The notes under the pieces are model-generated. The model saw nothing but the letters and a program-made list of their open reading frames with translations. It was not told the DNA's origin and made no database searches. A stretch of 64,000 nt of DNA from Paraphaeosphaeria minitans (Eukaryota > Ascomycota > Dothideomycetes > Pleosporales > Didymosphaeriaceae). How positions within the stretch are numbered: the stretch's first letter is position 1; each line of letters starts with the position of its first letter. The DNA lies in NCBI GenBank assembly GCA_015832175.1, contig WJXW01000003.1:3968001-4032000 (forward strand), written 5' to 3'. A program made the position numbers and the translations under genes. This document shows positions 11,012 through 21,715 of the stretch, piece after piece.

Positions 11012-13257
11012 ATGATTGCCGTTTTACGAGTAAGCCTCGCTTCGTGGGCTTTCATCGCGATCAGTGCGCACGCGTCTCCAATATTTAATGGTGTGTTGGT
11101 GCAGCGAGCGGAGGACCTGAGTGAGACGTACGATTATGTGGTGGTTGGGGCTGGCGCAACGGGTTTGACGGTTGCGAATCGATTGTCGGAGGATCCTGGT
11201 ACGTTTTGATTCGCGTATCGTGCTCTGCACCCATATGTCTGATAACATTTGACTTGCAGCTGTCACTGTGCTTGTTATCGAGGCTGGGGAATTGTAAGTT
11301 ATTGAACGGTTCCAGTTCTGTCAAGATGTTCGACTGACGGTTATCCGTCAGTGACCAGAACGAAGATTTCGTGACCGTTCCTGGTCTTGCAGGCGGTGCG
11401 GTTGGTACAAAGTATGACTGGAACACGTCGTACGCTGCGAATGATGCTCTGGGTGGTCGCGTCGTGCCCATCCCGCAGGGGAAAATCGTTGGTGGCTCGA
11501 CGAAGCTGAACCGCATGGTCTTTGACCGTGGGTCGAAGTCAGATTACAATGCCTGGGAAGGCTTCGGAAATAGTGGGTGGAACTTCGAAGGCATCCTACC
11601 ATACTTCAAGAAGGTGCGTTCGATAGCTTTGTTCCACTTTGGCCGATGGGTATGACACTATGCGCCTAAAAGCAACGGCATCTGATAGCGTCATAGAACG
11701 AAAAATTCACACCACCGACGGAAGTGATCCTGGCTGAGTACGACATCAAATGGGATCTTGCTTTTCACGGCGAAAAGGGACCTATGCATACCTCATATTC
11801 TCCATTCATCTGGCCAACTACCAGTAAGTGCTGACTGAGCTGCCGGTCGCCTGAGACTTTGCGACACGGGTCCCAAATGGAACACTAACACTCCCCACAG
11901 AGAACCTAATCAACGCAACGAGAGAATCCGGAATATACATTCCTGACGACCAAGGTAATGGAAATGCCTATGGTGGTTACTACTGTCCCCACAATCTGGA
12001 CCCTGTTAATGTTACACGGTCTTCTGCCAAAGAAGCTTATTACAACACCGCGTCCGCGCGCCAGAACTTCCACGTTATCACAAGGAACCAGGTCACACGA
12101 ATTATTACTCAGGCAGAAAATGGTACTGTTAAGGTGACCGGGGTTGAGGTAGGAGGATTACTCCGTGGTTCGCATATTATCAAGACACTTACATGCTATG
12201 TACAGTTTGCCAGCTCTTCAGTCGCAACACGCCAAGCTGTCAGTGTTTCTCGTGAGGCTATCCTCGCCGCTGGAGCGCTTCATACGCCCCAGATACTCCA
12301 AGTGTCTGGTATTGGAAACCCAGCCCATCTTAAGAGCATTAATGTGGAGCCTATTGTCGACCTGCCAGCTGTTGGACAGAATTTGCACGACCATGTTTCA
12401 GCTATAGTTGTCAACATCAGTAAGTCTCTAAACATCATCTATTGACTCACGAAATATCGAGTTGACCGGAGATAACAGTTAATACCCCCATTTTGACCCA
12501 AAGTGCCCTCCTAAACACCACCTTTGCCGCCCAGGCTCGGGAAGAATACAATACAAACCGGAGGGGCCCGTACTCCTCTCCTACGGGCGACTTTCTGCTC
12601 TTCCTACCCGTCCCCACGTATTCAAATGACTCGGCTTCAATTCAAGCTCAAGCCAGTGCTGGAAACGTGTCAGCCTCGCTCCCGTCCGACGCCACCTCGG
12701 AAGTAATCAAAGGTTACCAGGTCCAGTACGAATCTCTGACTGCCAGACTCCTCGCCAACGACTCGGGAACCCTTGAAATCATCTGGGTAGACGGCGTCAT
12801 GGTGCTTGGTCTTCAGCATCCGTACTCGCGCGGAAGCGTCAAGGCAGCTTCATCCAGTGTCTTCGATCCACCAGTCGCAGACTCTGGCTTCCTGCGTAAC
12901 CCTCTGGACGTGCTGCTCCTACGAGAAGGTGTAAAGTTTGCGCGCCGCTTCATAATGTCTCCATCGCTCGCGGCACTGAACCCCTTTGAGGCCGTGCCTG
13001 GAACGAAAGTCTCCAGCGACGCTGATCTGGACGAGTACATTCGTGCCAGCGCATCGACTCTATATCATCCGGCTGGATCTTGTAAGATGGGACCGAAAGA
13101 AGAAGGCGGTGTAGTGGACGGGGAGCTGAAGGTGTATGGCGTGGAAGGACTGAGGATCGTCGATCAAAGTGTCTTCCCGCAGTTGCCCGCAAGCCACACA
13201 ATGACGACGGCGTATGGAGTTGCTGAGAAGGCGGCGGATATCATTCGGGGGGTATAG
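11012..13257 (+). CDS. Secreted GMC (FAD-dependent) oxidoreductase, aryl-alcohol/glucose oxidase type
   Basis: Seven exons (11012-11198, 11260-11293, 11352-11613, 11697-11823, 11901-12148, 12206-12419, 12479-13257) with introns of 57-83 nt give 616 aa, the normal size for this family. Residues 1-22 form a signal peptide. DYVVVGAGATG at about 41-51 is the FAD-binding GxGxxG loop, closed by LVIEAGE. The first GMC signature is GGSTKLNRMVFDRG and the second is GALHTPQILQVSGIG. The active-site pair is His in STLYHPAGSCKMG (about 554) and His in LPASHTMTTAYG (about 597). Such enzymes oxidise alcohols or sugars and release hydrogen peroxide; the substrate cannot be read from the sequence. The gene lies alone, between two blocks of decayed repeat. 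Confidence 0.93.
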
Positions 13258-13485
13258 GGTAGGAATAGAATCCAAGGCATAGCTGAAGTCGTGTAAATAT
13301 TTGTACCAAAGTTCATCACAAAGTCGACAAGTTCAGGTACTGAAGTCGGAAACACGCTTGTCTAGGCCTCAAGCGAAATCCTTTTATTCGCTGATATGTC
13401 TCTTTGAAGTCGCGCTTCATCAGTTCTTCCCAAAGAAATATTTATGACAGTTGAGGTAAGCACGACACATATCTGGGCGTCAACG
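13258..13485. other. Short intergenic gap after the GMC gene
   Basis: This is presumably the 3' UTR and downstream region of the GMC gene. Nothing else is seen. Confidence 0.4.
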
Positions 13486-15830
13486 TTATTTTTAAGACTG
13501 CCACCAAACCACGCATATCTCCCTCTCTCACGATCACCTTTAGTCCCCGAGAAGGCTTTTCCGTTCCCATCAACTCTTTCTAGTCAACCCGCACAGCACA
13601 TGTTCCGGCGGGAGGAAAGTTTTTGGACCAGTGCTTGCCATAAGTCGTAATGTGCGGAATCAGCCCGCGCGCTGGTGGAGTTGATATGCTCAAAGCGATC
13701 CAGTATTTTCTTTTCAAAATGGTGCTTTGTTCACGTAGTCGTCCAAATCGAATCTTTGTGCACATACTCAACATTTCTCCACAGCGATAGTCCCTTGGTT
13801 TTGCGAGACCCAGGTCGGTAGCACATCGAGGAAATGTAGTTATCTTTGCGAAGTAAATGGCTGTGAGATGTAGCGTACGTATCGGATCCTGGTTAAGTTT
13901 CTACTCTCATCCTCAAAGCACATTATGGCCTCCCGTTTCGTTTTCGAGACAGTCACCAGAGCACTGCAATCTGCCGATGTCAAGATGCTGCCGAACAACC
14001 GCCCATGGCTTGTGTTTCCATGAGTTTTGACCGTGCCTAAAACACTTAAAATCGAGCGCTTTTCCGTTTTAGATCTGCAGTAAGTAGGCATAAATTGCCT
14101 TTTCAACGAGCCCTGGGGCGGGTTAGCATTTCCCTGTCCATTCGACCTCAGTCTCTCGAAGTGGAGCCCATTTGTACTCCGCAGCCCAGTGCGTGGTCGC
14201 TGATAAGCAAAGCGGAAACGGTATAGGCAGCCAGTCGGCCAGCAACAAGGCATAGTTCCGGGTGACGGAGTTCGAGACAGCTTGCCAAGAGGAGCACATA
14301 TGTCGCCTTTCTCCCACCTCAACATCACGGTCTGCGATGCTTTTTTTTTCGAAGAGAACCGCATAATGTGGGCGCCTTGGTCTTTTGAGACAGCCAACCT
14401 AAAGCCCCTAGCTGCCTTCTCTCTTCTTCTCCAGACATGCAGACAGCAACACATAAATCTTTGGAGCCAGCTTAGCCATGAAGGGAGACATGGTCCCTGA
14501 ATATATGTATTTCGACAGCCAGCCAAGAAAGACATGGGACCAGTTCTTGAGTCTTTTTGTCGAGAGCCACCAAGAGCTGGACATCGATCTCAGATCTGAA
14601 GGCTTCTGAACAGCTGCCAAAGAGACACATCTCGTTATGACCCCGCTGCTCCTCGATTGTCACCCACCCGCACAAATGGAACATCTTGATGTAAGTTCAA
14701 ACAATACCCGCGCCACATGTATATGTCCTATCATCGCATGTTGAGACTTGGCAGTGAACTTCCAAGTACTGTGCCTTCCCAACCAAGCCCCAGGCCGGAG
14801 TTATATACATATCCTCCATCTGAACATCCCTTTCGAATGTAATTTATATCTGGAGTAGGGTCCACCATATCTCCATCGACATTATCTTTCTAACACGACC
14901 AGGCGCGAAGAGGTCCATTGTCCAAATTGCTCCCGACCGACAAGAGCGACGTGACACCTCCACCTCGCAAATTTCGAAACAACCCACCCATGTGACCATC
15001 GTGGAAGGCTTTCTTAAACCGATAGCAGCGCCAGAGGAAGCACATGGCTTTATCCGACCCTTGGCTTCAACCAGCCACCTTTTCGGAGATACTTTGTGGT
15101 TTTTCGACAGCGGCAGCGGCACGGCAGGACATGTCTCCGTCCTTGCCCTCTTTTTGGAGACACCTCACGCATGGAACAGCGGCTCGGTGTTTTGGGCAAC
15201 TACCAGAGGAATCACATATATTAGGCGTGATGGGGAGTTTTTAGACAGCCACTCGGACCACATCAGGGCTATGCTGGCCTTTTTGGGACGCCTCTCACAC
15301 CAGACTACGTCGCATGTGGCACATGTACGCTTGCTTTTGGACAGATCGTACCTGAGTGCCGAGTGGTTTGTTGAGATCCGGGGGTAAATATACACCCAAC
15401 CATCCGATATCGCTTCCTTTTTTTGAGCCGTCCAAGTAGTGCTCTCCCTCGCAATGGTGGGTGAGTGTTTTCTTCCACCAGCGGCGAGAAAACGACATGT
15501 CATTGCTTGTTTGTGCTTTTAGACGGCCACCGAAGCACCACATCGGCTGTTCTGAACATCCACAAGAAGCAGTACATGGCTCTTCGTTCAGACCGTTCCT
15601 AGACAGCTGCCAGAGCTAGAGACACATGGCATACTCATCTGCCCTTTTCGAGACAGCCACCAAAGCACCACCCACATTCGCGCATCTGACTCGTTCCAGA
15701 CGCCCACGCAACACACCATATTTCGACATGGTGCTGAATTTTTTGAGACGGCCAACCACAAGGTACAACATCAGGTTCCAACACGGCCTTTTGTTTTTTT
15801 ATCTAGACGACGCACGCACCCGCCCACCAC
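13486..15830 (+). repeat. Decayed short interspersed repeat array, right block
   Basis: The motif TTTTnGACAGCCACCAAAGCACATGG recurs in one orientation at least fifteen times. Clear copies start near 13486, 13941, 14271, 14381, 14506, 14552, 14600, 15011, 15101, 15238, 15516, 15598, 15642, 15692 and 15739. In the best stretches (14.5-14.6 kb, 15.1-15.35 kb and 15.5-15.8 kb) starts are about 45-50 bp apart, so this looks like an old tandem array that has drifted. Between copies, runs of T followed by GACAG or GACGGCC and then ACAT or CACAT persist. No protein frame follows the period. Confidence 0.7.
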
Positions 15831-16605
15831 ATGCATTGGTATGGCGCCTTCTGTTAGACAGGCAAATCGCCAGAAGTGTGTCTCCCCAACCCCGCTCCCT
15901 CGCGCAGTATATATACCCCACACCATCCGAACTCTTCCCTCGGCACATTGGTTGGTGATGTTTGTCACCACTATTGGCTTTCCGGGAAACGCGTTGTTGC
16001 ATGTATACCCTGGACAGCTCGCTCTACCTATCTACCGCCCGAACTCCTACGTCCGCCCCACCCCGGTTTATGCGATGTATGCGATGCCCTGTCTTCCCCG
16101 CCCCACGCACCAGGGTCTTTGTGTAGGGCGAGTAAACAATGCGTGGGTGAGCGATGCCAGGGGAATGGGATGGAAGGTGAGTCACACTTCACCCTCACCA
16201 TATCGTGACCTGTTCGGGCAAGCAAACCAGGAAAAGCCAGCATGGACCCGTCGTGCAGATACAAAACACGGGAAATAATGAGATGCGTGATTTCGTGAAT
16301 TACTCTAAAATCTAGGAGTGACAGTTTGCCAGCCGTATCTATCGTATGTGTATAAGCCCCCAGCCCAGCTCAAATACCAAGCCGAGGGCGGGTATTACTG
16401 TAAAAACGCCGGTGCCGTGCATGATGAGATGCTTTTGAGAGAGACGAGACGCGCTAAGTGACTTTTGTTCGATCAATCGATGCAAGAACGTGAGAGGGGC
16501 GGACCAGACCATGCGAGAGAGGAAGAGAGATGCTGTGAGAGGCGAGAGAAGTGACTCGCTGGAAACGCGGCAAAGCAGGAACGCAGACGAACACGAAGAG
16601 CGAAC
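15831..16605. other. Intergenic, no gene seen
   Basis: Overlapping frames of up to 145 codons on both strands have no recognisable content. The right end is the 3' flank of the Ups2-like gene. Confidence 0.4.
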
Positions 16606-17232
16606 TTATATCTTCGCCTCCCTCAGTATCGGGCTCTTTTGCTCCTGGAACGCCCGCCGGCTCATCTCAAGCACCATCTCGAAGCCCTCCTTTCCCTTCT
16701 GGGCGTTCTGCTGGAAACGCTCCACCGTGACTTCCTCGAGCTTGTTCTTGATCTTGGCCCATCCGCCGCACAACGCGGTGATTTCGGCGCGCTGCTGGAA
16801 CTTTGTCTTGCCGGCCGGATTCGACGACGACGGCGAGTATGTGCATGTTTCGCGGACGTTGAGCAGGTCGGACCAGGTCAAGTTCATGGAGCAGAGGGTT
16901 ACGCTGCGCTGGGACGCGTCGACGTAGGAGGTCTCGTAGACGAGGGAGGTATCTTGGCCGCCAAGGATGGCAGTCACCAATTTAGGCGCGGATTGCTTGC
17001 AGGTGATCAGGCGCTCTGTTCGGAGCTGGTGCGTGGGTTAGCGGTGGATACAGGGACGGAGGGTGATGAGACGGCTTACGATGCCGGTGGTAGGGTCGAC
17101 CGTCCGTGATAACGTGTCGACAGCGATGACGTGCTTGCAACTCTCGTTCCAGGGCCCGTATTTACGCCAGTTGCTTGTGCTGACTTCCTCCCATGAGTAG
17201 TCGAACTCGGTGCTTTGCTGGAAGATCTTCAT
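16606..17232 (-). CDS. UPS2: PRELI/MSF1 domain mitochondrial phospholipid-transfer protein, Ups2/Ups3 type
   Basis: Two exons on the minus strand, 17080-17232 and 16606-17025, with a 54-nt intron (GTAAGC...CTAAC...ACCAG), give 190 aa. That is the length of a single PRELI domain and little else. The protein begins MKIFQQSTEFDYSWEEVS and continues HVIAVDTLSRTVDPTTG, then RLITCKQSAP, ILGGQDTSLVYETSYVD and SMNLTWSDLL, all conserved positions of the family. PRELI proteins move phospholipids across the mitochondrial intermembrane space together with the small partner Mdm35. The MK(I/L)F start and HVIAVD wording fit the Ups2 (phosphatidylserine) branch better than Ups1 (phosphatidic acid), but assignment within the family is inferred. 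Confidence 0.88.
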
Positions 17233-18277
17233 GGTGGTGTTGGTCGCGTGGTCCGCGTTGGGAAATTGGACTTGCTATTCAGTGGCGATCGCGTGCACTG
17301 CGGCAATCGTGCTCGAAGAAATTATGGAGCGACTATGCGCGATGGGAGTCGAGAGTTGATATGCTGGCTATCGATGGAGGCCGGTGATGGGGTTGCAGAT
17401 GTAAAGGAGGGTGAGTCGCGGCGTAGATAAAAAACGCTCGTCTCGGTAAAAGAATGTCCGTGCGCGGTATCGGCTCGGCGAGTGTTCCGCGATGACTCTA
17501 GAACGTCCAGTAGGAATCCCGATGCTCTTTCTTTGGTGCTTTTCTTTAGTGCTCTTCTTTGGTCTGGTGTTCCGTGTAGATTCTCAAGGCGATTAGGAGG
17601 GAGTGTGAGGAGTCAAGATCCGCACGCGATCAATGTTATGAAAGGCCTTCGGTTGTCGTTGGGCCCTTCAGGGAAAGCGGCGACCCTGGATCTTCACAAG
17701 CCAATCGTCTGCAAACCGATTGCCACCCGCCGCGGTCCAGCCAACCATGGCCCGCGTAGTCAGCCTCTCGCTCGTGTGCCTCGCCCGACATCTCCCGATG
17801 ACCTCTTATTGCCGGCACTGCTGTTGGCCCGATGCGACGACTCGACCGTGTTCGGGCGTGGGGAAGCGGTGGATACGTGCGATTGTTCGTTCGTGCGATG
17901 CAAGCAATGTGGGTTTTCGTGATGTTCATCCCCAGATTGCAAGCACATCACGATGAAGATCCATTGCTTTCTCTGCCGTTGTACTTGGACGCCAACCTAT
18001 TATTGGGTGTGCATGAATAGTAAGAGACAAAAGCAACGGGAGTACCTACACTCTCCGCCGCGTACGATACATATTGTACAAGTACATATTCCGAAGAGCT
18101 GTCCGTCCGGACGCTACAATCCAGATCCTATGCGTAAACGCCCATGCATGTACGCTGCGCTCACAACTGCGTGAGCTACCCGTTCGTCAGCTCTGCGTGC
18201 CTTCACTGCACCAGAGGGGTAAAGAGGAGAGTCCGATAAACGCCTACAATGCCAGATACCCGCATATCGTTATTCGT
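17233..18277. other. Intergenic, no gene seen
   Basis: This includes the 5' region of the Ups2-like gene. Frames of up to 146 codons lack recognisable content. Confidence 0.4.
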
Positions 18278-19460
18278 TCATTCGTCGTCATCGTCAAGTG
18301 GAGCAATGCCCGCGGCTGTTAGAGAATATTGTAGAGCCTCTTGGCGGTCCCAGAAGTACTCTCGCATCCATGCTGCTACCATGTCGAGTGCTGAGATTGC
18401 TGAAGTGCTGCTCCAGAGATGGTCATGTCGCGCCCAGGGCATAGTCTCCCAAATCGTATTGGGGAATCGTTGTCGAAGTGTCCGGATAAGACTGGGTGGT
18501 CCTGTTGCTCTCTTGTGGTTCAGGATCCCTGATTGAGCTAGTCTGAGAATTCCAGACGAAACGCAAAAGATTGCGATCATTTCTGGATTGGACGATTGAC
18601 TCGTCAGGAACGCAATGGCGGAGACGGGTAGCTCGCTCGCAGAAAAGGAACCAGGAATTACCACAATGTCGAACTGCGGAGCATCGCCGAAGGAATTCTG
18701 TCTAATCGTCAGTTCGAGGCCTTTTGACTTGGAAATAGCGACGTAGGGAGAGGAAGGGCAACCTTTATCTCCTTGCCAGATTCTCTCAGCAAGCCGAGGA
18801 AGCAACACTATGGGAATCCGGCGCGACCAAGGAAGGCTCATTGGCCAGGAGTAATGGCTCGTGGAGCTCGCAACGGGTGACCTCCAGATCATCCTCGCTA
18901 ATCCATCTCTTCGCGTGATACTCCAGGTCCCCATCCAAAAGAGGCTTCATGGAAGGTTGCCATCCAACCGCTGCAAAGGATTGTTTAGAACCTCTGCTTG
19001 TTTTGGCCATCCGAGAGCACCATGCAGCAGATCTGATTCGCGAGGCGTCTGGTCTGATCCGTCACCCATTGAGGCTCGTGGTCTTCGGGCTAGCTGATAC
19101 AGTCTAGCTCACCGTCACTGGCATTCGAGCGCCAGAGGTGATTGCGAACGATCCCTCTCCGCTCTCGTTGACATAACGAATATCGAGCTCGTCCACGGCT
19201 TCGTCTTGAGCTGCAGTTGGCGCATTCAGTCGACTGAGTCCATTTCTTCCAATCTTTGCCAGGAGATCGACTACGGCAAGATCCATCATTTGAATCTGAT
19301 CATTGCCGAAAACTAGCACACCGATCTTCATTGAAGACTTTGATGGCGGCGCATAGTGGATGTTCAATTCTTCTTCAGATGTCGAAGAGGTTGTGCACAA
19401 GTAGAAGAGGTCCGCCGACGATGGAAACGATGTATATCCTCTTGGCGATGGGGAAGGCAT
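18278..19460 (-). CDS. DJ-1/PfpI (ThiJ) superfamily protein, possibly disrupted
   Basis: Two coding pieces on the minus strand carry the two halves of a DJ-1/PfpI domain. The first, 19113-19460, starts at ATG 19460 and has KIGVLVFGNDQIQMMDLAVV, the first strand and helix of the fold. The second, about 18278-18727, has FDIVVIPGSFSASE, then IFCVSSGILRLAQSGIL (the nucleophile-elbow Cys) and a C-terminal MPWARHDHLWSSTSAISALD region typical of the family. A good donor (GTGAGC) ends the first piece. The simplest acceptor gives an intron of about 385 nt, far longer than the other introns here, and a 265-aa protein. The usual ATTNK-like motif after the Cys helix is altered. It is either a divergent gene with a long intron or a gene carrying an insertion. 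The specific activity is unknown. Confidence 0.6.
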
Positions 19461-20672
19461 GGGATATATGTGTTCAATGCTGGAAGGGGTGTTCCCGGAG
19501 ATAGAGAGGTCAGCTTAGGAGTGTGGTGACAGAGGAGTGATGGTGGTGTGATAGCCTGGCCTTGTAGCCTGACGGTGGTTCTTATACTACGACAATGGAG
19601 CGGGTTAGAACCAGCATGGACGGGAAGGAACCGGATGTGACTCTGATCCTGACGCCAATACGCCAATACAGTCACACGCCTTACTCGGTGCTCAAAAATA
19701 TACGAATGGCTACGCGTGCAGATCCAAAGGGTAGTTCAGCCCCAGGGCAAGTGTGGGATTGCAGTCGCTAGCGGAATGGCCGAAGCGACACCTACCGAGC
19801 ACCGTGAATGGTCCTGCAACGGCACAAACGGTGCGTATAAGTTGTGTAGGCGACGCAATCATCAAGGTGTCCTTTTGCTTTGATTGCGATGCGTACGTAG
19901 AATGCGTCACTGCGCCGGTAGGAACGCTGGCGGCTTGAGAAGCTCACAGGCAACAGCATTCGCTGACACGTCTGGTTGGAATAAGCACCGCCGGGACACG
20001 GAACGACTCGCAGGATCCCTGAGGGCTGAATCAGAGTTTTGGGTCAGCGCAATGCCTCGAATCTGATTAGATGGGGACTGTGGACGCTCGCAAGGGCAAA
20101 GCCGGATCGTGGAACAAGTTGATTTCCCCCTTTGAGGCAGCAGATTGGAGGGCCAGTATTTCAGCCATGAATTTTTCTGGTCATCTGCCATCTGACGGCA
20201 TCTTTTCGGACGAGAAGCCAAATGAAACGCGATGGTGCGAGGGTGAGTCAAGAGGTTGCGCTGCAGGGAGTTCCGCCTCCGACTTCTCCCGCGCAAGCGA
20301 CCCAAGCAAGTCTCCATTTAGCAGGCGCGCTCGACTGGGACACCGAGACACCGAAGGCAGTCACGCTGGGCAACTTCACACTTCGCGGAGAAATGGTAGA
20401 GAATGGAGTCGCCTCTCAAACGCCAGCGATTTCGCATTCGCTTGTGTTGTCGACGAGGCAAGCTTCTCCAGAAGTCCTCTTCCTGATCCTCATCACGAAC
20501 CTACGCGGGCAGACCAAGTGATTCAAAATACTTTATTCACGTCCGTAACTCCAATAGCTAGCCGACTTTGCAACGCAGTGCAAGACCCGCGGCGTATGCA
20601 TACGACCACCGCTCGCTGAATAAGACCTGGTATACCGAAGATGCAACCCAACCGAAGACGTGCCATGCGGAC
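19461..20672. other. Intergenic, no gene seen
   Basis: Frames of up to 182 codons lie on both strands across the same bases, with no recognisable domain and no splice continuity. I see no RNA gene. Confidence 0.4.
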
Positions 20673-20961
20673 CTAGACGTCCCTGGTCTCACCGTCTGCG
20701 GTACCTGACTTGACCGTCTTTCCCGTCTTCTTGATCTTCTCGAGGACGGTGTCGTAGCTGAGCGAGTCTTCGGCGACAATCTCGGCGGACTGGGTCTCGA
20801 GAGACACGTTGTAGGACTTGACGCCTGGAGACGTGTTAGCTTGTGACCGCGGCCACGGGAGATGGACACGCACCATCGAGTTTCTTCAACACGCGCTCCA
20901 CGGCGCCGGAGCAGCCGCCGCAGGTCATGGCGACCTCGAACTTGTAGTTGTGTTCCGACAT
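20673..20961 (-). CDS. ATX1: Copper metallochaperone Atx1 (HMA domain)
   Basis: Exons 20874-20961 and 20673-20824 are separated by a 49-nt intron (GTGCGT...GCTAAC...TCCAG) and give 79 aa, a whole HMA domain. Near the N terminus the metal site MTCGGC is present, with Cys at the two binding positions, within FEVAMTCGGCSGAVERVLKK. Splicing restores LDGVKSYNVSLETQSAEIV, the second and third strands, and IKKTGKTV near the end supplies the lysine-rich face that contacts the copper ATPase in yeast. The protein is expected to be cytosolic, carrying Cu(I) to the Ccc2-type P-ATPase in the Golgi for loading secreted cuproenzymes and the Fet3-type ferroxidase. The start at 20961 is the ATG directly before the domain. 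Confidence 0.95.
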
Positions 20962-21715
20962 GGCGTGCTGTGTGTTGTGTGTGGTGTGTCGGTGCAGAGT
21001 AAAACGAAGTGGGCCGGCGGGGTAGCTGGTGCTTGTGAGGATGCAGAGGGGAGGTCGATATAGTGAGGCTAATAACTTTGGGAGGCGGGCCGCTTTATAT
21101 GGTGCTGGCGTACAAGGTGAAGAAGGGTTGCGCAAGTTTCGCGGACGTGTTGCAATCGGCTAGATTACAATAGATTAGGCTTTCGCTGCTGACATTTCAC
21201 ACTCTGCGCGGAGAGTTGATACTTGCGGCGATTCACCAGCGCTTCCGAAACCGCAAGGTGTCAATAGCCGCCACGAGCACCCAACCTGTGGCGCGAAACT
21301 TGCTCATCACTGTTATGGCCGCGGGTGCGCCACAGGTGCGGCTCCTCACCGAGCTGGGCATGGATGCCATGCTTGCAGCTACAGATGCACGCAGATCATG
21401 GCCTACGGACTGCGAGTTTTCTCACTACATAAAGCGGAAACGGGATTGCTGCTGCTGCTACCTATGCGAAAGAACCAAGACGATGGTGGTGCGGTGGTGC
21501 GGTGGTACGCGGGTGCTTGCCCGCAGTGGCTGTAAGCTTGTAGGTACCTAGCTGTGCCCCGCGGCGCCCGGTCCTTCCAGGGCCTGTGCCGACGTCACAC
21601 TTTCGCTCAGCTTCTTCAGCGCGACGGTAAACAAATCCAGCACACCGTGCTACATAGCCCGCGATGGGTTCGTAAGTCAACACCCCACCCTGTTCGACGT
21701 CTGGATCTGATCAAG
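20962..21715. other. Divergent promoter region between ATX1 and palA
   Basis: ATX1 (-) and palA (+) are transcribed away from each other, so this 754-bp gap should contain both promoters. A possible 5' UTR intron of palA (GTAAGT at about 21672 to CAAG just before the ATG) can be seen but is unproven. Confidence 0.45.
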
